DNA from: an uncultured bacterium
Lineage (GTDB): Bacteria; Planctomycetota; JAJSAM01; JAJVHW01
Assembly (NCBI GenBank): GCA_937996235.1
Contig: CALKVK010000012.1
Span: 124,001-188,000 of the forward strand
Direction: 5' to 3'
DNA: 64,000 bases
Shown here: positions 8,001-16,300 of the stretch, in pieces
How the letters are laid out: each line of letters begins with the position of its first letter
How positions within the stretch are numbered: position 1 is the stretch's first letter
Made by a program: the position numbers and the translations under genes
Notes under the pieces: model-generated
Told to the model about the DNA's origin: nothing
The model's database searches: none
Seen by the model: the letters and a program-made list of their open reading frames with translations, nothing else

Positions 8001-9520
8001 AGCACCGTCGAGTCCACGGGCGGCACGGCGACGACGAGCGCGTCGGCGATCGGCGCGCCGTCGGCCGCGGTGAGCGTGCCCGTCAACTCGTGGCCCGGTG
8101 CGAGCGCGAGGCGCACGTCGACCGCGACCCCGCCACGCAGCACGGGCACGCGCTCGCTGCCCGCGCTCGCGAGCTGCGCGTGCGTCGCGCGGAAGAGCCA
8201 CGTGCCGACGGCGAGGTCGTCGAACGCGGTGCGCCCGTCCTCCGTCGTCGTGGCCGTGGCGTCCGGGGCGGGCGCGCGCGCCTCCCAGTCCTCGCGGGCG
8301 ACGGCGTCGCGGACGCGGTACGCCTCGACGAGCGCCCCCGTCACGGGCTCCCCGCGCGGCCCCTCGACCAGCACGTGCACGGCGACGGGCGCGTCGAGCC
8401 ACAGCGTGGGCAGACGCCGGACCTCGCCGGGCGCGAGCCGCAGGCCGGCCGCGCGCGCGGTGCCGCAGCCGGGGGCGCGCGCGGCGACGGCGAGCACGCC
8501 CTCGGGCGGCAGCCCGTCGAAGCGGTAGCCGCCGAGCGCGTCGGTCGTCGCGCGCAGCGTGCCGCCCGGCGCGGCGAGCGTCACCTCGACGCCCTCCGCG
8601 GGCACGTCGCCGACGACACGGCGCACGTCGCCGACGAGCGCCGTCCCGGCGACGCCGCCTGCGAGCGGCGCGTCGGTGTCGGCGGTCCCCGGCCCCGCGG
8701 CGGCGCGGCGTGCGGCGCGCTCGGCCGCTGCGTCGGCCGGGTCCTCGGCGGTCGCGCCGGCCGCGTCCGGGCGTGCGGCGGCGACGTCGTCCGCGGGCGC
8801 GCTGCGCAGCACCCACCACGCGGCGAGACCCGCGGCGAGCAGCACGCCGGCCGCGAGGGCGCCGATCTTCGGGAGCGCGGACGACGTGGACACGGTGGGA
8901 CCTCCAGGGTGGTGGGCGCCGCGGGGCGCGGGATGACGGGCGGACGCGCGCGCGGAGGCGCTCGCGCCCGGCGCGTGCGCCGCGGAGTCGGCGGCGAGCA
9001 GCGGCGCCCACGCCGCCGCGACGTCGTCGCGGGGCGCGAGGCGCTCGCGCAGCACGACGAGCGCGCGCCGCAGCCGCGCGCGGACGGTGTCGGCGGGGAC
9101 GCCCGCGCGCGCGGCGATCGCGGCCGTGTCGAGCCCCTCGAAGAAGCGCAGGACGACCGTCGTGCGCAGCGGCTCGGGCAGCGCGAGGACGGCGTCGACG
9201 ACGGCACGGTGCGCCTCGGCGCGCGCGACGATCTCGGCCGTCGTGGCGACGGCCTCGGGCCGCGCCGCCGCCTGCTCGCGCCGCGCACGGCGCGTGCGCC
9301 CGCGGTGCAGCTCGGCCAGGCGCCGCCGCATCACGCGCCGCAGCCACCCGCGCAGCGCGCCGGGCGTGTGCGGGGGCTGCGCGAGGAGGCGCGTCCACGC
9401 GTCCTGCTCGAGGTCGTCGGCCGCGTGCGGGTCGCCGGCGAGCGCGCGGGCGAGGCGGCGCACCCACTCGCGCTCGGCGAGGAGCGCGTCGAGGCCGGCG
9501 GAGGGGTTCTGGGCGGACAT
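5009..9520 (-). CDS. ECF sigma factor fused to a transmembrane helix and about 13 carboxypeptidase-regulatory-like repeats
   Basis: About 1503 residues from the ATG at 9520. An in-frame GTG at 9541 is an alternative and lies only 3 bp from the preceding stop. Residues about 15-80 are sigma region 2 (DDLEQDAWTRLL, GWLRRVMRRRLAELHR). Residues about 107-160 are sigma region 4 with the helix-turn-helix (DTAAIAARAGVPADTVRARL). A proline/alanine linker leads to one membrane helix at about 219-239 (GALAAGVLLAAGLAAWW). The remaining 1200 residues are about 13 tandem beta-sandwich repeats of the G-x-V-x...G-A-x-V...D-x-x-G-x-F type. The sigma part should face the cytoplasm and the repeats the outside. 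No separate anti-sigma gene is nearby. It is downstream of, and probably co-transcribed with, the response regulator. Related fusions are known among Planctomycetota ECF groups. Confidence 0.85.
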   Translation of the reverse strand: MSAQNPSAGLDALLAEREWVRRLARALAGDPHAADDLEQDAWTRLLAQPPHTPGALRGWLRRVMRRRLAELHRGRTRRARREQAAARPEAVATTAEIVARAEAHRAVVDAVLALPEPLRTTVVLRFFEGLDTAAIAARAGVPADTVRARLRRALVVLRERLAPRDDVAAAWAPLLAADSAAHAPGASASARASARHPAPRGAHHPGGPTVSTSSALPKIGALAAGVLLAAGLAAWWVLRSAPADDVAAARPDAAGATAEDPADAAAERAARRAAAGPGTADTDAPLAGGVAGTALVGDVRRVVGDVPAEGVEVTLAAPGGTLRATTDALGGYRFDGLPPEGVLAVAARAPGCGTARAAGLRLAPGEVRRLPTLWLDAPVAVHVLVEGPRGEPVTGALVEAYRVRDAVAREDWEARAPAPDATATTTEDGRTAFDDLAVGTWLFRATHAQLASAGSERVPVLRGGVAVDVRLALAPGHELTGTLTAADGAPIADALVVAVPPVDSTVLMDPAPTDPRRTETRTDAAGRYRFDALATGEHALALVRPGALPARLGVVSIPSVRVFDARLDGGVLRGRVTEEGTGRPLAGAVVRAAVWRRHSPTFLAATTDADGRYVLDVPIGGIVHGPARGEGEARSQPVNFDVLLDGYAFAPELCANPWRTLWVLDGDVVDFDLVLRPAAVLAGTVRGPEGPVAGAQIVADVWNGLRGSVASTTTSDESGAYRFGGLPAGRARLVVTRSGYVQAASPGAGWRAEPAPEPGAVVEIPASGAVAHDIVLARGAALRGRVVDEAGAGVAAATVEAVSGALTLRAGTDADGRFELDGLRPGSAVALRAEATGCAAASVELGVGDGAEPLDVELRLRRLGSVRGRVTGPGGGVPDGAWVQVAPAEDALEGRYEIVSVWQRAARRPVAPDGRFEAAVDWWGGRAEGGVVVRAGAPGCAPVLSATLDVGADDVDAGTLELAAGLRLTGRVVAADGGGPVAGAEIEFQNGEFPAAFAQRRDWSSVGRDRMPFEFVARSGADGRFEVQDLPPWRYELRVSADGFGAAAPVVAVPQEGELTVELARLAPLAGHVRWDDGAPAAGLIVAAHPADGSAPVFGLAETHADGAFTFERLPAGRYVLEARRAWDRDDVLLFARTPEAVESGSDDVEIVVTRGGVTLAGVCVTRDGAAVPSAILHAKPAGGGPVVHAVSRPDGSFRVTALEGAGPFELTAEATRVVGGPEGFGRSYVAQLSGLAAGATGLRLEFAEAAPIAGRVACEDGSVPPGRLMVQAQRAPGGTWTHFAQVGDDGAFRIDSATLGTWTLVVVDMNSGVRLAASGGADVAGGREDVRLVVARAASLAGRVTDERGRGVVAARVRARGADGSVLPDVLTDAEGRFRWTAVPDGLFSVEATEPATGRAVATHVAPGDESIALVLRAESIVRGRLLGADGAPLRGATLVLAAEDGRDAARLRTDADGRFTTRSLPRGDYAVRLVERDGVALPAPLPVGTLSAGQPETVFRI

Positions 9521-9544
9521 GGCGGGCGCCCGGTCGGGCACCCC

Positions 9545-10048
9545 CTAGATGCCATGCCCCCGCGAAACGCGAACGCCGGACGAGATGCGGTCCGTCAGCC
9601 CTCCGCGCGCGCCCGTGCCCTGGCACAGCCGCTCGAGCAGGTCGAAGGTCGCCACGAGGTCCACCGGCTTCGCCACGACCTCCGCCGCGCCGAGCGCGAG
9701 CAGGTTCTCGCGCACGTACTCGTCGTTCCCGCGCCCGCTGACGGCCACGACGGCGAGCCCCGCCGTGCGCGGGTGGCGGCGCAGCTCGGAGAGCACGTCG
9801 CGGCCGTCGAGCTTCGGCATCGTGATGTCGAGGAGCACGAGGTCCGGGAGCTCCGCCGCGGCGACGACGAGCGCCTCCGGTCCGTCGCGGGCCGAGAGGA
9901 CCGCCCAGCCGCGCTGCTCCGCGAAGGCGGCGAGCACCTCGATCTGGTCGGGGTCGTCGTCCACGATCAGCACGCGCACGGGTGTCGGACCGCTCACGGG
10001 CGCCTCCGGCGACGGGGTCGCTCCGCTTCCCGCCGCCCAACAGTCCAT
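9545..10048 (-). CDS. Single-domain response regulator (CheY-like receiver)
   Basis: A 167-residue protein. After a 20-residue Pro/Ser-rich N-terminus it is a complete receiver domain: acidic pair DDD at 30-32, phospho-acceptor Asp74 (LVLLDITMP), a Ser/Thr position in VVAVSGRG and the conserved Lys in VVAKPVD. No output domain follows. The long open frame extends much further upstream, but only this part has receiver composition, so I start at the ATG at 10048. The stop lies 3-24 bp before the sigma-fusion gene, depending on that gene's start, suggesting one transcript. The divergent hybrid kinase is an obvious candidate partner (inference). Confidence 0.88.
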   Translation of the reverse strand: MDCWAAGSGATPSPEAPVSGPTPVRVLIVDDDPDQIEVLAAFAEQRGWAVLSARDGPEALVVAAAELPDLVLLDITMPKLDGRDVLSELRRHPRTAGLAVVAVSGRGNDEYVRENLLALGAAEVVAKPVDLVATFDLLERLCQGTGARGGLTDRISSGVRVSRGHGI

Positions 10049-10324
10049 GGCGCCTCGCGACTGCGATCGACGACGCGCCGGCTGCCTATCTATGGCATGA
10101 ACCCCCACTCTGGATACATCGAAACGAGCGACCAGATTGAGAAAGGCGCGAGAAGCTTTGCAATGAAACGCTTGAACGCCGCAGCGGCCCCGGAGTAGCC
10201 TCCCCGCGCCTCGGGGGGCCGGGGCGACCGGGGCGGAGGGGGACGGTTCAGCAGGCCCGGTGGCGGACACGCGTCCGCATCGCCGCGACCGGGTGCGAAG
10301 GGCGCGGACGCGACAGGACCGGAG
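10049..10324. promoter_or_regulatory. Divergent control region, locally AT-rich
   Basis: 276 bp between the response regulator and the hybrid kinase. From about 10085 to 10190 the base composition drops to near 50% GC, with runs such as CTATCTATGGCATG and AAGCTTTGCAATGAAACG, in sharp contrast to the rest of the window. This is the natural place for both promoters. I cannot assign exact -35/-10 elements. Confidence 0.5.
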
Positions 10325-12361
10325 ATGATCGGAGACCCCCTCGATCGGAAGCGCCAGGACGCGCGGGGTGCGCGTCTCCGCGCGGCCGTCGCCGCCTCGC
10401 CGCGCGCGGTCGTCGCGTTCGACCGGGGCGGCTGCGTGCGACTCGCCAGCGCCCACGCGGAGCGACTGCTCGGCTACGCGCGCGGCGAACTCACCGGACG
10501 GCCGGTCGCCCGCGTGCTGCCGCGCCTCCTGCGCCCGGGCGGCGCCCTCGACACCGACGCCCCCTTCGCCGGCGCGGCGCTGCGCGCCGTGCTCTACGAG
10601 ACGCCCGCGCGACGCCACGACGGGACGCGCTTCCGCGCGGTCGTGCGCCTGCTGCGGCTCTCGCTCGGGAACGAGCCGCCGCTCGCCGCGGCCGTGCTCG
10701 ACCCGGCGCGCCCGGACGGCGCCGTCGCCGCGTGGATGTCGGAGGCGCTCGGCGGGCACGTCCACGACGCCGTCGTCGCGACCGACCCCGAGGGGCGCAT
10801 CGCGAGCTGGAACCGCGCGGCGGAGCGCATCTTCCGCGCAGGCGCGGGCGAGATGCTCGGGCGCAGCGTCCGCGTGCTCTTCCCCGCGGAGCTGCTCGAG
10901 GAGTGCACGCGGGCGCTCGCCGCAGCGCGAGCGGGCCGCGCCACCGAGGCCGTGCCGACGCTGCGGCTCGGCATCGACGGGACGCCGGTCGACGTCGAGG
11001 AGACGGTCGTGCCGGTGCACGACGGCGCGGGGCGCGTCACGGGCGCGGCGTTCGTGCTGCGCGACCTGCGCACGGAGCGGTCGCTCGAGGCGCAGGTGCT
11101 GCAGCTCCAGAAGATGGAGGTCGTGAGCCGCCTCGCGGGCGGCATCGCACACGACTTCAACAACCTGCTGACGGTGATCTCGGGCTACACGGAGCTCGCG
11201 CTGCGGCGCCTCGACGAGGACGACCCGCTGCGTCAGGAGCTGCTCGAGGTGCAGCGCGCGGGCGCGCGCGGCGCGGCTCTGACGCAGCAGCTCCTGTCGT
11301 TCGGACGGCGCCGCGCGACGCAGTTCCACGTCGTCGCGCTGCACGACGTCGTGCGCGGGCTCGAGCCGCTGCTGAGGCGGCTCCTCGGGCCGGGCATCGA
11401 GCTCGTGCTCGAGACGGAGTGCCCGGACGAGCGCGTGCGTGTGGACGTCGGGCGTCTCGAGCAGGTGATCGCGAACCTCGTCGTCAACGCCCGCGACGCG
11501 ATGCCGCACGGCGGACGGCTGCTCGTGCGGACGTCGGAGGTGCACGTCCCGCCCGGACGCGCGCGGCGTCGCGGCCGTGCGCGGCCCGGACGCTACGCGC
11601 TGCTCGAGGTCGTGGACGAGGGCGTCGGCATGGACGCGCGCACGCGCGCGCGGGCGTTCGAGGCGTTCTTCACCACGAAACCGCAGGGGCAGGGCACGGG
11701 GCTCGGCCTGTCGATCGTGCGCACGCTCGTGATGCAGCACGGCGGCCACGTGGACCTGCGCAGCCGTGCGGGGCGCGGGACGACCGTGCGGGTGCTGCTG
11801 CCGACCGTGCGCGCCCCGGCGCCTCCCCCGCCGCCCTCCGCGCCGTGTGCGCCGCGCACGCGGAGCGCACGCGAGGGCACGACGGTGCTCGTCGCCGAGG
11901 ACGACGCCGCCATCCGCGAGCTCGTGCGCGCGGTGCTCGAGGAGCAGGGCTACCGCGTGCTCGAGGCGCACGACGGCGGCGCCGCGATCGAGGTCGCGCG
12001 CGGCCACGCGGGGCCCATCCACCTGCTGCTCACCGACGTCACCATGAAGCGCGCGACCGGACCGCGCGTCGCCGAGGTGCTGCGCGGCGAGCGCGGCGAG
12101 TTGCGCGTGCTCTACATGTCGGGGTTCGCGCCCGAGTCGGGCTACGGCGCGTCCGGCGTCCCCGCCGGGAGCGCGTGCCTCGAGAAGCCGTTCACGCCCG
12201 CCGTGCTCCTCGAGCGCGTGCGGCGCACGCTCGGCCCGCCCGCCGGCCCGGCGGGCGACGTCGGCGGCGCGGGCGGCGACCCGTCGCGCCTTCCCGCCGC
12301 GCGAGACGTGCCCCCAGACGGGAACGCCCCAAACGCCCCAGACGGGGACGCTGGCAGCTAA
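10325..12361 (+). CDS. Soluble PAS-PAS hybrid histidine kinase with C-terminal receiver
   Basis: A 678-residue protein without membrane helices. Two PAS-like domains lie at about 22-130 and 140-250 (DAVVATDPEGRIASWNRAAE is typical). The HisKA box has the phospho-accepting His276 (GGIAHDFNNLLT), followed by an HATPase region with an N box (NLVVNARDAM), G1 (DEGVGMD), F (FFTTKPQG) and G2 (GTGLGLSI). A receiver domain follows with Asp571 (HLLLTDVTM). Ligand-type sensing through PAS and an internal phosphorelay are expected. It is divergent from a lone receiver protein. Its last residues (about PDGDAGS) and its TAA stop are encoded by the left arm of a Family B repeat, so the native C-terminus was probably altered by insertion. 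Confidence 0.9.
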   Translation: MIGDPLDRKRQDARGARLRAAVAASPRAVVAFDRGGCVRLASAHAERLLGYARGELTGRPVARVLPRLLRPGGALDTDAPFAGAALRAVLYETPARRHDGTRFRAVVRLLRLSLGNEPPLAAAVLDPARPDGAVAAWMSEALGGHVHDAVVATDPEGRIASWNRAAERIFRAGAGEMLGRSVRVLFPAELLEECTRALAAARAGRATEAVPTLRLGIDGTPVDVEETVVPVHDGAGRVTGAAFVLRDLRTERSLEAQVLQLQKMEVVSRLAGGIAHDFNNLLTVISGYTELALRRLDEDDPLRQELLEVQRAGARGAALTQQLLSFGRRRATQFHVVALHDVVRGLEPLLRRLLGPGIELVLETECPDERVRVDVGRLEQVIANLVVNARDAMPHGGRLLVRTSEVHVPPGRARRRGRARPGRYALLEVVDEGVGMDARTRARAFEAFFTTKPQGQGTGLGLSIVRTLVMQHGGHVDLRSRAGRGTTVRVLLPTVRAPAPPPPPSAPCAPRTRSAREGTTVLVAEDDAAIRELVRAVLEEQGYRVLEAHDGGAAIEVARGHAGPIHLLLTDVTMKRATGPRVAEVLRGERGELRVLYMSGFAPESGYGASGVPAGSACLEKPFTPAVLLERVRRTLGPPAGPAGDVGGAGGDPSRLPAARDVPPDGNAPNAPDGDAGS

Positions 12362-12504
12362 GTCGGGTTCTAGCCTCGACTCTGCCAGGGCGATCGCGCG
12401 ACGTGATGAGCGCGCGCCACGCCGCGCCGCTCGACGGACGGTCGGCCGGTCGCCGCCGCGCGGCGCTCTCGAGGCTGAAACCCGACTTAGCTGCCAGCGT
12501 CCCC
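12344..12504. repeat. Family B inverted-repeat element, copy 1
   Basis: Left arm 12344-12380 (starts GGGGACGCTGGCAGCTAAGT) and right arm 12469-12504 (ends GCTGCCAGCGTCCCC) are near-perfect inverted copies of about 36 bp around an 88-bp spacer. The left arm contains the stop codon of the hybrid kinase. The flanks carry short degenerate tandem copies of the terminal GGGGACG/CGTCCCC sequence. Confidence 0.9.
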
Positions 12505-12534
12505 ATGTAGCGTCCCCATATAGCGTCCCCATGT
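12496..12534 (+). repeat. Three 13-bp tandem units at the end of Family B copy 1
   Basis: AGCGTCCCCATGT, AGCGTCCCCATAT and AGCGTCCCCATGT follow head to tail, starting inside the right arm of the Family B element and ending immediately before the promoter box of the next gene. Confidence 0.8.
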
Positions 12535-12539
12535 AGACT
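12534..12539 (+). promoter_or_regulatory. TAGACT -10-like box of the DUF1579 gene
   Basis: TAGACT directly abuts the 13-bp tandem repeat. With the ATG at 12592 it gives a leader of about 45 nt that contains a good ribosome-binding site (GGGAGGGA, 12578-12585). Confidence 0.45.
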
Positions 12540-12591
12540 CGGGGGTTCGCGGCGGCCCCATGTCTCCATGCCGCCAGGGAGGGATCAGCAG

Positions 12592-13224
12592 ATGCAGCGC
12601 AAGTGGATGGCCTCGGCGTTCGTCGCCGTGTTCGCGCTCGGGCTGGGCGCCGGGAAGGTGTTCTCGCAGGACGAGCAGGGCGGCGGAGGCCAGGGCGGCG
12701 CCGAGCAGGGCGGCCCCACGCCCGAGCAGATGCAGGCCTGGATGGACTACATGACGCCCGGCGACGCGCACAAGCGCATGGCCGCGCAGAACGGCGAGTG
12801 GACGATCGCCTCGAAGATCTGGATGGCCGGCCCGGACGGACCCGCCGAGGAGACGACCGGGCAGGCGAAGTTCCGGATGATGCTCGGCAACCGCTACCAG
12901 GTGCAGGAGTACACCGGCATCGCCATGGGCATGCCCTTCCAGGGCTTCGGCGTGAACGCCTTCGACAACGCGACGAAGGAGTACGTCGGCACGTGGTTCG
13001 ACACGTTCGGCACGGGCGCGATGGTCACGCGCGGCAAGGCCGACGACAAGGGCGTCATCACGACCGAGGGCGACATCGTCGAGCCGTCGGGCGGCACGAT
13101 GCACGTCCGCCAGGTCGTCACCCCGAAGGGCGACGACTCGTTCGTGCTCGAGATGTACATGTCGGGCGGCCCCATGCCTGCCGAGGCGAAGTGGATGGAG
13201 CTGACCTACACGCGGAAGAAGTAG
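12592..13224 (+). CDS. Secreted DUF1579 family protein
   Basis: A 210-residue protein. The N-terminus is a signal peptide (MQRKWMASAFVAVFALGLGA, cleavage near FSQ). A Gly/Gln-rich linker follows, then a beta-rich domain with the DUF1579 signatures: G-E-W-T near residue 70, KFRMMLGNRYQVQEY, and FDNATKEYVGTWFDT. These proteins are lipocalin-like barrels of unknown function, common in Planctomycetota. The ATG at 12592 is chosen for its strong GGGAGGGA ribosome-binding site about 7 nt upstream. The gene converges on the large surface-protein gene. Confidence 0.85.
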   Translation: MQRKWMASAFVAVFALGLGAGKVFSQDEQGGGGQGGAEQGGPTPEQMQAWMDYMTPGDAHKRMAAQNGEWTIASKIWMAGPDGPAEETTGQAKFRMMLGNRYQVQEYTGIAMGMPFQGFGVNAFDNATKEYVGTWFDTFGTGAMVTRGKADDKGVITTEGDIVEPSGGTMHVRQVVTPKGDDSFVLEMYMSGGPMPAEAKWMELTYTRKK

Positions 13225-13273
13225 TCCGCCCCGTCCGGACCCGGCGCAGCGAACGCCGGGCCGCGGAACGACC

Positions 13274-13299
13274 GGCCGGCCCCGCCCGCGGAGCCGGCC
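13274..13299. terminator. GC hairpin between convergent genes
   Basis: GGCCGGC at 13274-13280 pairs perfectly with GCCGGCC at 13293-13299 across a 12-nt loop. It has no U-tract but is placed between the 3' ends of two convergent genes, so it may act as a bidirectional terminator. Confidence 0.4.
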
Positions 13300-13333
13300 G
13301 CGTCGCTTCCCCGGGGGGAGCGTCGCGACGCGG

Positions 13334-16300
13334 TCAGTCGCCGGACGCTCCCTGCGCGAGTCCGGGGAGTTCGAACAGGAAGCGCCGCGGAACGCGCAGC
13401 CGCACATCCACCCGCACGTCGCCCGCCCCGCCGTCCACGCCTCGCAGTCGCAGGAGGTGGTCGCCGCCGGCGAGCGGCACCTTGGAGCGGAAGACGAGCA
13501 CGCGGCGGCGCGTCGTGACCGACCCGCCACCCGACAGGTCCGAGCCGTCGGGACCGAGGAGTGCGACGACTTCCGCGGACGCGCGCGAACCGCGGCGCGG
13601 CGTGACCGTGACCTCGACCCTCGCGCCCGGCGGCGCCGCGAACGGGATGTCGAGGAGCTCGTCGCCGACAGCCGTGTCGACGCGCACGCGTGCGGCAGGG
13701 CGCACGCGCACGTCCAGCTCGAGCGTCCCCTCGAAGTCGTCGGCGGGGACGACCACGACGAAGTAGCGGCCCGTTTCGGCGACAGGAACGCCGACGGCCG
13801 ACACCCGCCTCTTGCGCGACCGCGTCAACGCGGCGAGCGGCAGCTCGCTCCCGTCGCCCCGCACCAGGCGCAGCTCCGGCGGCGCGTCCTTCGTGAACCG
13901 ACCGCGGACGTGCATGTCGAGCGTGGTCCCGGCGAGGAGTTCGAGGGCCCGCAGTGCGGAGCCGCTGGCGATCGGAAAGGCGAGCGATGCGCGCGGGCGC
14001 CCCTTGTCGGACGCGAGCACGTCGGCGACACGCAGCGTGAGCGTCGCGCGGGGCCGGGCGCCGGAGCCGTCGGCGTACACGACGCCGAGTTCCGCGTCCG
14101 CTCCGGATACCGGCGTGCCGGAGAGCGCGCCCGTCGCGCCGTCCACGGTGAGACCGACGGCCGCGACTCCGGAGTCGCCCCGCCACTCGAACGGCGGCGT
14201 GCCGCCATGCGCCGCAAGCCGAGCGCGATACGGCCTGCCCGCGACGGCCCACGGCAGGGACACGGTGTCGATCTCGGGGAACGGATTGACGTGAGCGGCG
14301 AAGGTGCGCGTGGCGACGGCACCGACGCCGTCCGTCACGCGCAGGGTGAACGAGTAGTCGCCGGCCGCGCCCACGGTCCCGTCGAGCTCGGCGGTCGTCG
14401 CGGAGAGGGCACCCGTCGCGAGCGGCAGCGCACCGTCCGCGACGCTCCAGGTGTGGATCCCCGTACCGAGCCGCGAGGTGAATCGGAGGATCAGCGGTGT
14501 GGTCTCGGTGCGGTCGGCGATCGTCAGAGGATCGATCTCCGGCGGCGCGTTGACGCGCATCGTGTACGTGCGGTCGCTGTGCGCGGTCGTCGCGTCGTGC
14601 ACGCCGAGGAGGAACGTATAGTTGCCCGCCTGCTGCGGAGCGCCCGTGAAGGTCCCGTCGGCCCCGACGCTCAGACCTGGAGGCAGCCCTGCGCCGATGG
14701 ACTGGAACGCGAGTTGGCCCGTGCCCCCGGACCCCGACACGGACAGCACCACCGGCACCTCGACGGTCCATGGAGCGAGCGGACTGGCCGAAGTCAGAGC
14801 GGGCGTCGGATTCACGGTGAACCCGAGCGTCCCGTCCATGACGAAGCCGTACGCGTCGACCACGTGGACGCCGAGCGTGTACGTCCCGACGACCGAGGGC
14901 GTGCCGCTGACGTGTCCGTCCGTCCCGAACGTCATGCCCGACGGGAGCGCGCCCGACGTCACCTGCCAGACGATGGGGGCGCGCCCGCCGACGAGAGGCG
15001 CGTCCTCCGCGTACCCGACTGCGACGGTCCAGGGCGGAAGCACGTCCGCTGCCAGCTCGGGCACGCGCACGTCGGTCGGGAGCGTGTCCGGCACACCCAT
15101 GAACCACCCGTCCCCGCTCCCGCCGGCATCGGCGATGAGCGCGTTCGTCAGGGGTAGATCCGTCGCTGACGTGGCTCCGACCAGCAGCACGGAGCCGTCG
15201 GGGCCGACGCCGACAGCCGTCGGCGAGGTGCCGCTGCTGCTGCCGTAGGTCGTCGACCAGAGCCGCGTGTTCGTATGGTCGAACTCCGCAAGGAACGTGA
15301 AGTCGACGCCGCCGCCTGTCGTGAACGCGCCGGACACCGGGAAGTCCGTGGACTGCGTGCGACCGGCCACGCAGAACGTGCCGCTGCGGTGCGCGCGCAC
15401 CGCAACGGCCTCGTCGCTGAGCCCGCCGCCGAGATACGTCGCATAGAGCAGCGTCGCACCGTCGTGCGAGGCACGTCCGACGAACGCATCGGAGCTCGCG
15501 GAACGCGCGGTCTGCAACGCGTCCGAGGTGAGCGGCAGATCGTCGGAGGCCGTCGCCCCCGCCATCACGACGCGACCGCCCGCATCGACGTCCACAGCCG
15601 CGATGCGGTCGCTTCCCGATCCGCCGACGTACGAGATCCAATCCACCCCGCCGCTGGCGTCCAGCCGTGCCAGGAGGGCGTCTCGGGTGCCGCCGAACTG
15701 CGTCTGGAAGGTCCCCGAGACTCCTGAGATCTGGGAGACCGTCGAGCCGCCGACGAACACGTGGCCGTGGTCGTCCGCGGCCACCGCCTTCCACTCGGTT
15801 CCGAGCGAGTAGCTCCCGATCGTCGTGCTCCACGAGACCGCGCTGCCGTCGGCCGCGAGCGTGTGGATCGTCGGGCCCGCGACGACGTGCACGGCGCCTG
15901 CCGGGGCGACGGCGAACGCGTCGAACGTCCCGAGCGGCCAGTACGTCGACCAGACGAGCGCGGCGCCGTCGGCGCGCAACTTCGTGAAGAAGCCGGCGCT
16001 GGCGTTCGAGCCGCGCGAGCGCTGCACGACTCCGGCGGTCGTCGGAAGGTCGGTGGAAGCGGACGTGCCGCCGACCACGGGCCGGCCGCTCGCGTCGACA
16101 CAGAGCCCGAGGCACAGATCCTGACCTCCGCCCCCGAGGAACGTGGCCCACGCGAGCGACGCGCCGTCGGCGGCCAGCGCCGCGACGTAGACGTCCTGTT
16201 CCGCGATGCTCGTGTCGTACGCGCCCGACGTCGTCGGGAGCCCCGAGGACCACGTGCTGCCTGCGACGAACGCACGTCCGTTCGCGTCGAACGCCGCGCC

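Noticed and set aside
10085..10130. Sigma-54 type promoter suggested by TGGCAT in the AT-rich region
   Set aside because: The TTGC half at the required spacing is missing on both strands.
4118..10198. A 2026-codon plus-strand open frame antisense to the permease and sigma-fusion genes
   Set aside because: Composition is dominated by Arg, Ala, Gly, His and Glu with no domains; it mirrors real minus-strand genes and results from high GC.
10049..12532. N-terminal extension of the response regulator frame antisense to the hybrid kinase
   Set aside because: Only the last 167 residues look like protein; the remainder is a shadow of the kinase gene and crosses the AT-rich promoter region.
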